Notes: generated from the letters alone by a model not told the origin. 34,955 nucleotides of DNA from Planctomycetota bacterium (GCA_020426005.1 JAGQQW010000027.1:1-34955), one strand, 5' to 3'; positions 6,337-14,788 are shown, numbered from the stretch's first letter. Numbers and translations: made by a program.

Positions 6337-8394
6337 GTGTCCTTTTCCGAGTCCGATCGAGCGGCGTCGCAAACCGCCGCGAGCCTGCGCCTTCCTCGCC
6401 GGTTCGCGGTGCTCTTGCTCATTGTCGTGGTCATCCCGACCCTCGTGCTCGCCCGTCAGCGCAGCCGAGCTCGCATCGACATTCACAACGAGTCGCTCAA
6501 GTCGGTCGGCACGCAAGACGCTTGGACGATGGAAGAGCGCATCCGTGACTTCGGTCCGGATCGTTCCATCGTCGTCGGCCTTTTGTGGCGGAGTGCCCAG
6601 CGCAAGACCGAGGATGCCGCCGAGGTAGAGACGTTGCGCGTCGCCCTGGCAGGGGACCCGGTGACGGCGCGACTCGATCGTCTCCCGATCGCTTCCGAGA
6701 CCCTGACGCTGTTCGAGTTGGCGTTGACCGATCAGGCGTCACGAAACTGTGAAGTCGCACTCGACCGCGTGCGTGCGCTCGTTCGAGAGGGTCGACCGAC
6801 CGCCGCACAACCTCTGATCAGTGGCCAGATCGCGGGCGAAGTCGCGATTGCCCGTGCTGTGGCCGACGAACAGCAGAGGGTCTTCCCCGTCGTGGCGCTC
6901 GTGCTGGCGGCCGTGCTGTTCTTGATCTACCGCCACCTCGCGATCGTCGCTGCCGCGCTCTTGCCGGCTGCGATCGCCGTCGTGTCTACCGGTGGGCTCC
7001 ACGCCGTTGCAGGCTACGCCGTCGACCCGCTATCCGGTTTGCTCGAGCCGGTACTGATGACGGTGGCGGTCGCGAGTGCGATCCACGTCATCGAGGGCTA
7101 CCTCGGTCAGCGGTCGCGCGGACTCGAACCCGAGTCGGCGGCGGTCGAGTCGATCATGGATCTGAGGGTGCCGGCGCTCTGGACGACCGGCACCACGATC
7201 GCGGGCTTCTTGACGCTTTGGACCAGTGACATTCCCGCGGTGGCGCGATTCGGTACGTTTGCGTCCGTCGGTGTCGTTCTCGCCTTCGCGACGAGCTTCA
7301 CGGTCACACCTTCGATCCTCGTGATCGCCGCACGCGGAGATCGCATGCGCCGCTTGCGTGCGCGAAGCGACGGAATGCGCGCGTTCTTTCGTCGTGTCAC
7401 GGCGCGTCTCTATCGCCGTCGAGGACTGGTCGCAGCGACGACCGTTGTTCTGTGCTTGATGTCCGGTGCGTGGCTGCCTCGTCTTCGGGCGGATACGGAT
7501 CCTCTCCAGATCCTGCCATCCACGCATACGTTTCGACAGGACCTCGACACGATCACATCTGCAGGCGTGAGCGCGATGCGCTTCGACCTCCTGATCGACG
7601 ACGACGCGAAGCCGCTTGGCCTCCTCGACGAGCGCGTGGTGTCTGCGACCCTGCGTGCGACCAGGGTGCCCGGATGTCTGGGTCTCGGTGGTATGCCACG
7701 ACGCTCGGAGCGCGGATCGATCCTGGTGCCCTTGATCACCGACATCCGTGGTAGCGCAGGGCAATGCGCGCTGTTCGAAAGTGTCGAACACGCGGCCAAG
7801 GAGGCAGGAATACCACGTGCACGCGCCACGGGGACCCTCGTGCGCGTTGCGCGAGACTCCGAACGTCTCGTCGCACGGCGAACCACGGGCATCGTCGTCA
7901 TGCTCGTCGTGCTCTTCTTCGTGTTCTTGGTCGCGTTCCGGTCCATCGCGCTCTCAGTGATGGCGCTCATCCCCAACGCTCTGCCCGCGATGATGATCTA
8001 CGGCGCGATCTCTGCGCTCGGTCAGTCACTCAACGTCGCAACGGCAATGATCGGTTCGGCGATGCTCGGCATCGTCGTCGATGACACGATCCACTTCGTG
8101 CATCGGTATCGCCGCGCGATCCTGACAGGCGTCGAGCGTCGTCTCGCAATCGTCGAAGCGCTCCAAAGCGTCGGCGCCGCGATCGGGATCACGTCCCTCG
8201 CGCTCGTTTGTGGGTTTCTCGCGAGTTTGACGGGGTCGCTGTCGACGACGCGCGATTTCGGATTGCTCGCGGCCGCGACGATCGCGATCGCGCTCGCAGC
8301 GGACCTCATCGTGCTTCCGGCATTGTTGATGCTGAGGCGGCCCGTGAACTCCGTCGAGCGGCGAGCGACTGCAGTGGGAGGAACCGCGGTATGA
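6337..8394 (+). CDS. MMPL/RND-superfamily lipid exporter
   Basis: 685 residues in the two-repeat RND arrangement. There is one transmembrane helix near the N-terminus (FAVLLLIVVVIP), a short extracytoplasmic loop, a five-helix bundle (about 185-345), a helix near 370, a second loop that opens with TDPLQILP, and a final bundle (about 510-675) containing GIVVDDTIHFVHRYR. Paired acids in that helix are the usual proton-relay position. MMPL proteins move lipids such as mycolate conjugates, and the related HpnN moves hopanoids, so export or membrane sorting of the polyketide lipid is a natural inference. I chose the GTG at 6337, preceded by GCGGGGGC, over the GTG at 6319, because 6319 lies inside the candidate sigma-54 promoter. 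The stop overlaps the next gene as ATGA. Confidence 0.88.
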   Translation: MSFSESDRAASQTAASLRLPRRFAVLLLIVVVIPTLVLARQRSRARIDIHNESLKSVGTQDAWTMEERIRDFGPDRSIVVGLLWRSAQRKTEDAAEVETLRVALAGDPVTARLDRLPIASETLTLFELALTDQASRNCEVALDRVRALVREGRPTAAQPLISGQIAGEVAIARAVADEQQRVFPVVALVLAAVLFLIYRHLAIVAAALLPAAIAVVSTGGLHAVAGYAVDPLSGLLEPVLMTVAVASAIHVIEGYLGQRSRGLEPESAAVESIMDLRVPALWTTGTTIAGFLTLWTSDIPAVARFGTFASVGVVLAFATSFTVTPSILVIAARGDRMRRLRARSDGMRAFFRRVTARLYRRRGLVAATTVVLCLMSGAWLPRLRADTDPLQILPSTHTFRQDLDTITSAGVSAMRFDLLIDDDAKPLGLLDERVVSATLRATRVPGCLGLGGMPRRSERGSILVPLITDIRGSAGQCALFESVEHAAKEAGIPRARATGTLVRVARDSERLVARRTTGIVVMLVVLFFVFLVAFRSIALSVMALIPNALPAMMIYGAISALGQSLNVATAMIGSAMLGIVVDDTIHFVHRYRRAILTGVERRLAIVEALQSVGAAIGITSLALVCGFLASLTGSLSTTRDFGLLAAATIAIALAADLIVLPALLMLRRPVNSVERRATAVGGTAV

Positions 8395-9632
8395 CTGCCC
8401 TTGGTCGCCATGGCTTCGATGTCGTGATCGTGGGAGCCGGGCCTGCCGGCGCCTCCCTCGCGATTCGAGTTGCCCGTGCCGGGTATTCCGTCGCGCTCGT
8501 CGACCGAGCGCAGTTTCCCCGGTCCAAGCCGTGCGGCGAGTTCATGAGTCCGCCGTGTGTTCCGATGTTGGCCGAGCTCGGACTCGACGTGTTCGACCTC
8601 GATGGCGGTGCGGCGCGGGGTCACGAAGTGTCCGGCATGCGCCTCTCGGCTTTCGAACGTGGAGCCGTCGGCCGCTATCGCGCGGTCGGTCGTGCCGCGC
8701 CTCCGATGACCCTCGGCATCGGGATCAGGCGCGAGCTTCTGGATGCGAACCTCGTCGACCTCGCCCGAGCCCAAGACGGCGTCACGGTCCTCGAAGGGCA
8801 TGCCGTTCTCGACCTCGAACGCGAGCGCGGTGGGCGAATCGTCGGTATTCGAGTACGCGAACCCGATGGCATGGAGCGGACGTTGCGCGCCAGCGTCACC
8901 GTCGGTGCCGATGGCCTTCGCTCTCGCGTCGCGCGTTCGCTCGGTGTCGTGCAACCGATTCCGTGGCTGAACCGCTTCGCGCTCGTGACTCGATACGCGG
9001 GTGTCGACGCTACGGACTTCGGCGAGCTTCACCTGTTCGAAGGTGGCTACTTCGCTGCAGTCGATGTCGATGCCGGACTCTTCACACTCAATCTCGTCGT
9101 CGACGGTGCGAGTCTGCCGAAGGGGCGCGCGGCGCTCGACGCGATGTTTGACGAGCGGCTCCAGCGTGTGCCGGTCCTCGCCGAGAGGCTCCGAAGTGCA
9201 CGCCGGTTCGAGCCGCTGAGGGCCTATGGGCCATTGGGAGTGCGAACGAAGCGTCAGGTCTTCGAAGGGGCAGTGTTGGTCGGCGATGCGGCAGGTTATG
9301 TCGATCCGATGACTGGCGAAGGGATCTATCTGGCTCTTCGCGGTGCGGACCTCTTGACCGACGCCTTGCGGGTTCGATTCGAGACCGGAAGCGAGCGTCG
9401 CGCATGGAGACAGTACACGCGAGCGCGTAGGCACGAGATCGCGCCGAAGCTCGCGATGAGTCTCTTGCTGCAGCGAGCGATTCGCAAACCATGGCTCGTC
9501 GAGCGGTTCGCAAGACTCGTCGAACGCCGACCAGGTCTGTTGGATTTCGTCGTGTCGTTGACAGGTGATTACGTGCCGCTTCGCGAGGCGCTTCGCCCCG
9601 GTGCGTTGGTCCGAGCTTGGAGTTCTTCGTGA
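8391..9632 (+). CDS. FAD-dependent oxidoreductase, geranylgeranyl reductase-like
   Basis: 413 residues. The dinucleotide-binding motif VVIVGAGPAGAS (11-22) is followed by FPRSKPCGEF (42-51), whose Cys48 motif is typical of the geranylgeranyl reductase group. VGADGLRSRVA (171-181) is next, then the second FAD motif GDAAGYVDPMTGEGI (298-312). The family contains prenyl-chain reductases and related flavin monooxygenases. In Streptomyces, a flavoprotein (SrsC) hydroxylates type III polyketide phenolics toward quinones. Here the motifs lean to the reductase branch, so either ring oxidation or saturation of a lipid chain is possible. The start at 8391 overlaps the exporter stop (ATGA), and its stop overlaps the kinase start (GTGA). 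Confidence 0.88.
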   Translation: MTALGRHGFDVVIVGAGPAGASLAIRVARAGYSVALVDRAQFPRSKPCGEFMSPPCVPMLAELGLDVFDLDGGAARGHEVSGMRLSAFERGAVGRYRAVGRAAPPMTLGIGIRRELLDANLVDLARAQDGVTVLEGHAVLDLERERGGRIVGIRVREPDGMERTLRASVTVGADGLRSRVARSLGVVQPIPWLNRFALVTRYAGVDATDFGELHLFEGGYFAAVDVDAGLFTLNLVVDGASLPKGRAALDAMFDERLQRVPVLAERLRSARRFEPLRAYGPLGVRTKRQVFEGAVLVGDAAGYVDPMTGEGIYLALRGADLLTDALRVRFETGSERRAWRQYTRARRHEIAPKLAMSLLLQRAIRKPWLVERFARLVERRPGLLDFVVSLTGDYVPLREALRPGALVRAWSSS

Positions 9633-11176
9633 ATACGTCCACGACGACGACTACGGGAGCGGGATCTCGATCTCGCCATGCGTTCACGATCCGGCGCAAG
9701 CTCGGCGGTCTGTTCGCGATGACCGCTGCTCTGTCGATCGTTGTGATCCTTACGGCGCTTCACCAGCTGTCACGGATCGAGCGCGATGCACACAAGCTGC
9801 TCGAGGAGAGTCGAGAGGCGAACCTCGCACACGAGGCCAGGTTCGCGCTCGATCTCGCGCTCGTCTCACTCGGAGAGCGGTCCGCTCCCGATGCGGTTGA
9901 CGGGACGAACGTGTCGGTGCACCTCGCGAATGCACGCGCTCGCATCGACGAAATCATCGAAGGCTCCCGAGGACACGACCCGTCGGACGAGCGTCACCAA
10001 GGTGTCGAGGACAACTTGGTCGAGAGGATCCGCAAGGAGCTCGACGAGGCGCAAATCGCACACCGCGACCAGCAACTGATCCACGGGGCCTTGTCGGAAG
10101 TGCGCCGTCTCTCGTCCGTTCTGGAAGAGGAGACGAGTGTCGAGACGGCGCGTTCACACGCGGATCTCGGCAGGCGACTGACACGCGTTTGGTCGTCTCT
10201 GATCCTGTTGTCGATCGGCGCGGGATGCGTGCTCGTGCTCGCGTTCTGGCTGCTCAATCAGGTCGTGCTCCGGCCGGTTCAGTCCTTGGCGAAAGGCGCG
10301 AACACGTTCATCGAGGGCGATTTCGAGCATCGCATCTCGATTCGATCGAGAGACGAGTTCGGGGACTTGTCCAAGCGTTTCAACGAGATGGCTGCCCGCA
10401 TCGCCGCGAATCGGGACGTGCTCGAGAAGCGCGTCGAGGCACGCACGCGCGAGTTCATCCAGGCTGCGAAGATCGCGAGCCTCGGAACGTTGGCTGCAGG
10501 CGTCGCGCACGAAATCAACACGCCGATCGCTTCGATCGCATCATGTGCAGAGGGCCTCGAACGGCGTTTGCGAAGTGGCGATATCGATTCGAGCGAGGAG
10601 TTCGAATACCTGCAGACGATCGCGTCGGAAGCCTACCGCGTGCACGAGATCACCTCGCGACTCCTCGCGTTCGCTCGTCAGGATCCCGGGCCCAAGAGCG
10701 TCATGGACGTCCGTCCGATCGCGCGCGAAGTCGAAGTCATCCTGCGTCACCGGCTCGAGAAGAGCTCCATTCGGTTGGCGATCGAAGTCGACAACGGTCC
10801 GGCACTCGCCACCGGGAACGAATCCGAACTCAAGCAAGTGCTCGTCAATCTCGTCAGCAACGCTGTCGATGCGAGCCGACCCGGTCAGTCGATCGCGCTC
10901 CGCATCCGATCCGAAGAATCCTCGCGAGAAGGTGGCGATTCCGGTGACGTCATCGTGATCGAAGTCGACGACGAAGGAAGCGGCATCGCCGATGCGGACC
11001 AGGCACGCGTGTTCGAGCCATTTTTCACGACGAAGCCGCCGGGCAAGGGCACCGGTTTGGGCTTGTCACTCGCCTACGCGATCGTCGAGGGCATGCACGG
11101 CGAGCTGACGCTCGTGGACAAGAGTGCGCCCGGAACGCTCGTCAGAATCACGATCCCGAAAGCGCAGGAGGGATGA
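9629..11176 (+). CDS. Membrane sensor histidine kinase (NtrB/ZraS-like)
   Basis: 515 residues from a GTG that overlaps the flavoprotein stop (GTGA), with GGAG eight bases upstream. Order: Ser/Thr-rich cytoplasmic N-tail; transmembrane helix about 24-46; extracytoplasmic sensor region of roughly 140 residues, mostly charged and probably helical; second helix about 187-210; HAMP linker; then HisKA with the phospho-acceptor His294 in GVAHEINTPI. The ATPase domain shows NLVSNAVDAS, DDEGSGI and GKGTGLGLSLA. The HEINTP box is typical of kinases that partner NtrC-type regulators, and such a regulator is the next gene. The signal is unknown; a membrane or lipid state would fit the operon. No Cys-rich or PAS ligand-binding motif is evident. 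Confidence 0.93.
   Translation: MNTSTTTTTGAGSRSRHAFTIRRKLGGLFAMTAALSIVVILTALHQLSRIERDAHKLLEESREANLAHEARFALDLALVSLGERSAPDAVDGTNVSVHLANARARIDEIIEGSRGHDPSDERHQGVEDNLVERIRKELDEAQIAHRDQQLIHGALSEVRRLSSVLEEETSVETARSHADLGRRLTRVWSSLILLSIGAGCVLVLAFWLLNQVVLRPVQSLAKGANTFIEGDFEHRISIRSRDEFGDLSKRFNEMAARIAANRDVLEKRVEARTREFIQAAKIASLGTLAAGVAHEINTPIASIASCAEGLERRLRSGDIDSSEEFEYLQTIASEAYRVHEITSRLLAFARQDPGPKSVMDVRPIAREVEVILRHRLEKSSIRLAIEVDNGPALATGNESELKQVLVNLVSNAVDASRPGQSIALRIRSEESSREGGDSGDVIVIEVDDEGSGIADADQARVFEPFFTTKPPGKGTGLGLSLAYAIVEGMHGELTLVDKSAPGTLVRITIPKAQEG
11166..11172 (+). promoter_or_regulatory. Strong ribosome-binding site that selects the third ATG of the regulator gene
   Basis: AGGAGGG directly abuts three consecutive ATG codons at 11173, 11176 and 11179. 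Only the third has normal Shine-Dalgarno spacing (seven bases from AGGAGG), so translation most likely begins at 11179. The first ATG overlaps the kinase stop. Confidence 0.75.
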
Positions 11177-11178
11177 TG

Positions 11179-12552
11179 ATGAAGAGGATTCGAGTCCTGT
11201 TCGTCGACGACGACGACGTCTTTCGTCGAGTCATCGAGAAAGAGCTCGTGAGTGTCGGCTTCGACGTCGACAGTCACGCTTCCGCGGACGGCGTTCTGAA
11301 GCGAGCCGAACAATGGTCTCCCGATGTCGCCTTGGTCGACCTCAAGATGCCGGGCGAAGATGGCATGTCGTTGTTGTCTCGCCTCGTCGATCAGGATCCG
11401 GCCCTGCCTGTCATCATGCTTACTGGACACGGCGCCGTGCCCGAAGCGGTCGAAGCCATGCGTCGCGGTGGCTACGACTTCCTGACCAAGCCGGTCCCGC
11501 TCGCGAAGTTGGAAGCGACGATCCGGCGCGCGAGCGAGCGAGCCGACTTGGTCCACGAAAACCAACGGCTCCGGCGCGCGGTCGGCATGGCCAGCAATGC
11601 GGACACGATCGTCGGTGACAGTGCTCCGAGGCAGGCGCTGCGCGACATGATCGCACGCGTGGCGCCGACGGACGCCAGCGTGTTGATCGAGGGTGAGAGT
11701 GGCACCGGCAAAGAACTCGTTGCACGGAGCATCCATGCGTCGAGTTCGAGGAGCGGGCAGTCGCTGATCGTCGTCAATGCCGCGGCGATTCCGACGAATC
11801 TCGTCGAGAGTGAGCTCTTCGGCCACACGAAGGGAGCGTTCACCGGTGCGGACAAGGATCGGCTCGGACTCTTCGAAGCCGCTTCGGGAGGGACGATCTT
11901 CCTCGACGAGATCGGCGAGCTTCCGCTCGAGGTGCAAGCGCTCCTGCTGCGCGCGTTGCAGTTCGGCGAGATCCGGCCTGTCGGTTCCGCCAAAACGAGA
12001 ACGGTCGATGTTCGTGTCATCGCCGCGACGAACCGGAGCCTCCTCGACGAGATCGAGGCCGAGCGCTTTCGGCAGGACCTCTACTATCGGCTCGCCGCCG
12101 TGACTGTTCGTGTCCCTGCCTTGCGCGAGTGTCGTGACGACATTCCTCAGCTCGTCGACATCTTCATCGCACGCAACGCAGCCAAGCTGCATCGCGAAGT
12201 GCACTGCACTCCCGAAGCGATGCGGGAACTACAGAGCTTCGATTGGCCTGGCAACGTACGAGAACTCGAGAACGTCGTGTCGCGCCTTTGCATCCTCAGT
12301 GAGACGCCTTCGATTTCGGTCGATACCGTTCGTGCGCTGTGCAGTCCGCATCCAGTGACTCCTGTGCCCACGACGACACTGCGCCTCGACGAACTCGAGA
12401 AGGCCACGATCATCAGCGCTCTCGAGCGCTTCGACGGGAACAAGACGAAGGTGGCCGAGGCCCTCGGGATCGCGCTCAAGACGCTCTACAACAAGCTCGA
12501 GCGCTACGACTTGCGGAGTTTCTACATTCGCGGTTCAGATCGGACGGATTGA
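11179..12552 (+). CDS. Sigma-54-dependent response regulator, NtrC family
   Basis: 457 residues from the third of three adjacent ATG codons, chosen by ribosome-site spacing. The receiver domain has the acidic pocket VDDDD near the start, phospho-acceptor Asp54 in LVDLKMPGEDG and the conserved Lys in FLTKP. The AAA+ sigma-54 interaction domain carries Walker A GESGTGKE (172-179), the sigma-54-contacting GAFTGA loop (219-224) and Walker B FLDE (Asp243-Glu244). A Fis-type helix-turn-helix closes the protein (GNKTKVAEALGIALKTLYNKL). It should activate sigma-54 promoters when phosphorylated by the preceding kinase. The candidate sigma-54 site at 6308-6323, ahead of its own operon, is the obvious target. 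Its stop overlaps a TTG of the next frame. Confidence 0.95.
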   Translation: MKRIRVLFVDDDDVFRRVIEKELVSVGFDVDSHASADGVLKRAEQWSPDVALVDLKMPGEDGMSLLSRLVDQDPALPVIMLTGHGAVPEAVEAMRRGGYDFLTKPVPLAKLEATIRRASERADLVHENQRLRRAVGMASNADTIVGDSAPRQALRDMIARVAPTDASVLIEGESGTGKELVARSIHASSSRSGQSLIVVNAAAIPTNLVESELFGHTKGAFTGADKDRLGLFEAASGGTIFLDEIGELPLEVQALLLRALQFGEIRPVGSAKTRTVDVRVIAATNRSLLDEIEAERFRQDLYYRLAAVTVRVPALRECRDDIPQLVDIFIARNAAKLHREVHCTPEAMRELQSFDWPGNVRELENVVSRLCILSETPSISVDTVRALCSPHPVTPVPTTTLRLDELEKATIISALERFDGNKTKVAEALGIALKTLYNKLERYDLRSFYIRGSDRTD

Positions 12553-12569
12553 CTCGCGAAGAAACGGGT

Positions 12570-13103
12570 ATGGGCCGTCATCCCATCCCCGCCTGGCTGA
12601 AAGTCGTCGCAGGATCCGTGATCGTGTGGATCGCATTGCGGATCGGTGTCGCCATCGTTTGGTCGTCGCCGACAGTGTCGATCGATGGAGTGCCCTCTGC
12701 AGCCGGTCTCGACGATTCGATCACGATTCGCGTGTCGCTTTCGTACCACGCGCCATTCGAACTGCGCTCGGTCGGATATCGTGTGCGCGAACCCTTGGTC
12801 GCCGGAACGCTCGCAGGAGCGCCTGGAATCCCCACGGGTTCGGTTCCGTGGAGCGCGACCGGCCTCGTGCCGTGGCCAAGGTCGGACGAACGCTCGGTCA
12901 CCTTCACGCTCCGCAGCTTGTTCGAAAAGAAGCTCGGTGCAAGCCCGAGCGATGCGGCCGCGGCACCGGCCGTATTGCGCGGCGAACTCCGGGTCGAGGG
13001 GTGGTATGTCTCGTCGTACGCGGATCGCATGACGTTCTGGCTCGGGCGGAATCGTCTGCGACTGTTCCACATCGTGCCGTTCGAGATCCGTGTCGATTCA
13101 TAG
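12570..13103 (+). CDS. Membrane-anchored protein of unknown function, last gene of the right arm
   Basis: 177 residues. There is one N-terminal transmembrane segment (LKVVAGSVIVWIALRIGVAIVW, about 10-31), then about 145 extracytoplasmic residues with many short beta-prone stretches and no cysteine or obvious catalytic motif. No family is recognised. An alternative TTG start at 12549 overlaps the regulator stop as TTGA and would add seven residues (MTREETG). That start would fit the coupling pattern of the rest of the operon; the ATG at 12570 is listed as the conservative choice. Being last in the operon, it may be a structural or sensory partner of the exporter or kinase. This is inferred only from position. 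Confidence 0.7.
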   Translation: MGRHPIPAWLKVVAGSVIVWIALRIGVAIVWSSPTVSIDGVPSAAGLDDSITIRVSLSYHAPFELRSVGYRVREPLVAGTLAGAPGIPTGSVPWSATGLVPWPRSDERSVTFTLRSLFEKKLGASPSDAAAAPAVLRGELRVEGWYVSSYADRMTFWLGRNRLRLFHIVPFEIRVDS

Positions 13104-13155
13104 ATCACCGACTCCGGGGTTTACGGTCGGCGCTTCGCGCGCGATCCTCTTGGGC

Positions 13156-13344
13156 GTGAGCACCACTCTCTCCCCGACCTGCGGCAGCGTCCCGAAGAAG
13201 CACACGCGCACGCTCCTCCTCGTGATGTTCTTGTTCGCCCTGTTCGCCCTGCCTTCCTGCAAGTTCTTGATGGACGAGTTCTTCGTCCTCGAGCAGGCGC
13301 CTCCTTCGCTCGATGATGTCATGCGCGAGGACGCCGTCCGCTGA
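13156..13344 (+). CDS. Very small predicted lipoprotein
   Basis: 62 residues from a GTG, with an alternative GTG at 13222. A basic stretch KKHTR precedes a strongly hydrophobic segment ending in the lipobox FALPSC (Cys35), leaving a mature peptide of only 28 residues that is rich in acidic and hydrophobic residues. No homologue is recognised. It stands 52 bases after the unknown membrane protein and 23 bases before the SufU-like gene. The clear signal and lipobox argue for a real gene despite its size, but no good ribosome-binding site is visible. Confidence 0.5.
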   Translation: MSTTLSPTCGSVPKKHTRTLLLVMFLFALFALPSCKFLMDEFFVLEQAPPSLDDVMREDAVR

Positions 13345-13367
13345 CGCGGGCGCGCAACGCGAAGCCA

Positions 13368-13718
13368 ATGGGGCCTCGACTCGTCGAGCTCGCTCGGTCA
13401 CCCGTGGGACTCGAGAACCTCGAAGGTTCGACGCACGAAGCTTCCGGTGAGAATCCGGTCTGCGGCGACCGACTCCGCTTTGCGGCCCATGTGGACGAGG
13501 GAGTACTCGACCGGCTGCGATTTCGCGCCACCGCTTGCCCGGCGTGTGTCGCCGTGGCTTCGTGTGCGTCGCTCGTGTTCGACGGCGCCGCGTGGCCACT
13601 GACGGGCATCGAGGCAGCCCTGCAGCGGGCGGTCGACGAGCGCGGTGGGTTGACGCGCTTCGAGCAGCATGCGCTGCGACTCGTCGTCGACGTCCTACAG
13701 CGACTCGCTGCCGTCTGA
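13368..13718 (+). CDS. SufU/NifU-N-like iron-sulfur scaffold protein, atypical ligands
   Basis: 116 residues. The pattern ENPVCGDRLRF (28-38, Cys32 and Asp34) followed by RFRATACPACVAVASCASL (about 51-69, Cys57, Cys60, Cys66) is the SufU/IscU core, where GxNPxCGD and GCAISxAS carry the first two cluster ligands. The third ligand in SufU/IscU lies in a C-terminal R-x-x-C-x-L helix. The corresponding part here reads TRFEQHALRL, with no cysteine but an adjacent His101. It could be a scaffold using histidine, a carrier for transient clusters, or a protein that has lost cluster assembly. No SufS, SufB or IscS neighbours are present. Family confidence is good and function is uncertain. Confidence 0.75.
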   Translation: MGPRLVELARSPVGLENLEGSTHEASGENPVCGDRLRFAAHVDEGVLDRLRFRATACPACVAVASCASLVFDGAAWPLTGIEAALQRAVDERGGLTRFEQHALRLVVDVLQRLAAV

Positions 13719-13786
13719 CGCGCACGGTCTGAAATGGCAGCATGGCCCGCGTTGCAACGAACGGGCGCCTCATGGATCCTCTTGGC

Positions 13787-14788
13787 ATGGCCTACACCGT
13801 TACGTTGATCCCCGGCGAAGGGATCGGTCCAGAAGTCGCAGCTGCCGCACAGCGCATCGTCGAGGCGACCGGTGTGCAGATCGAATGGCGCATGGCCGAA
13901 GCCGGCGTCGAGCCGTTCGAGCGACTCGGCACGCCGTTGCCGGACGCGACCCTCGACTCGATTCGGGAAACCAAGGTCGCGCTCAAGGGGCCGGTCGGCA
14001 CGCAGAAGGGCTCGAGCTTCCGATCGGTCAACGTCGCGATCCGCCGTGAGTTGGATCTCTACGCCAACTTCCGTCCGTCGCGTTCGGTGCCCGGTGTGCG
14101 GTCACGCTACTCCGATGTCGACTTGATCGTCGTGCGTGAGAACACCGAAGGCCTCTACTGCGGAATCGAGCACGAGGTCGCGCCCGGTGTCGTCACGAGT
14201 CTGCGCGTCATGACCGAGAACGGTTGCCGCCGCATCGTGCGATTCGCGTTCGAGGAAGCGCGCAAGCTCGGGCGCAAGAAGGTGACGGCGGTTCACAAGG
14301 CCAACATCCTCAAGCTCGGCGATGGCATGTTCCTTCGCTGTGCGCAGGAAGCGGCAGCGGACTATCCGGACATCGCGTTCGACGACGTGATCATCGATGC
14401 CACCGCGATGAAGCTCGTCCTCGATCCGACGCAGTTCGACGTGCTCGTGATGGAGAACCTCTTCGGGGACATTCTGTCGGACCTCACGAGTGGGCTCGTG
14501 GGCGGGCTCGGGCTCGCGCCGAGCGCCAACATCGGCAGCGAGGTCGCCGTCTTCGAGGCGGTTCACGGCACGGCTCCGGATATCGCGGGTAAGGGCATCG
14601 CCAATCCGAGCGCCCTCGTCCTGTCCGCCGCAATGATGTTGCGACACATGGGCGAAACGCAGCGCGGGGACGCGATCGAGGCCGCGGTGCGTGCGACGAT
14701 CCAAGAAGGAGAGACGGTCACCGGAGATCTCGGCGGCAAGGCTTCGACGCGCGAGTTCACCGACGCGGTCATCGCCCACCTCGGCTGA
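13787..14788 (+). CDS. NAD-dependent isocitrate dehydrogenase (IDH3-like)
   Basis: 333 residues of the isocitrate/isopropylmalate dehydrogenase family. Converts isocitrate to 2-oxoglutarate in the TCA cycle. The substrate region shows SFRSVNVAIRRELDLYAN and RENTEGLYCGIEHEV, and the metal-binding segment shows NLFGDILSDL. The cofactor loop reads HGTAPDIAGKGIANP with Asp265-Ile266, the NAD-type choice; NADP enzymes usually have Lys-Tyr there. The sequence closely resembles the eukaryotic IDH3 type rather than isopropylmalate dehydrogenase, but a homoisocitrate or tartrate dehydrogenase activity cannot be excluded. ATG codons at 13742 and 13772 lie in frame upstream; MAYTVTLIPG at 13787 matches the family N-terminus best. 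Confidence 0.88.
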   Translation: MAYTVTLIPGEGIGPEVAAAAQRIVEATGVQIEWRMAEAGVEPFERLGTPLPDATLDSIRETKVALKGPVGTQKGSSFRSVNVAIRRELDLYANFRPSRSVPGVRSRYSDVDLIVVRENTEGLYCGIEHEVAPGVVTSLRVMTENGCRRIVRFAFEEARKLGRKKVTAVHKANILKLGDGMFLRCAQEAAADYPDIAFDDVIIDATAMKLVLDPTQFDVLVMENLFGDILSDLTSGLVGGLGLAPSANIGSEVAVFEAVHGTAPDIAGKGIANPSALVLSAAMMLRHMGETQRGDAIEAAVRATIQEGETVTGDLGGKASTREFTDAVIAHLG

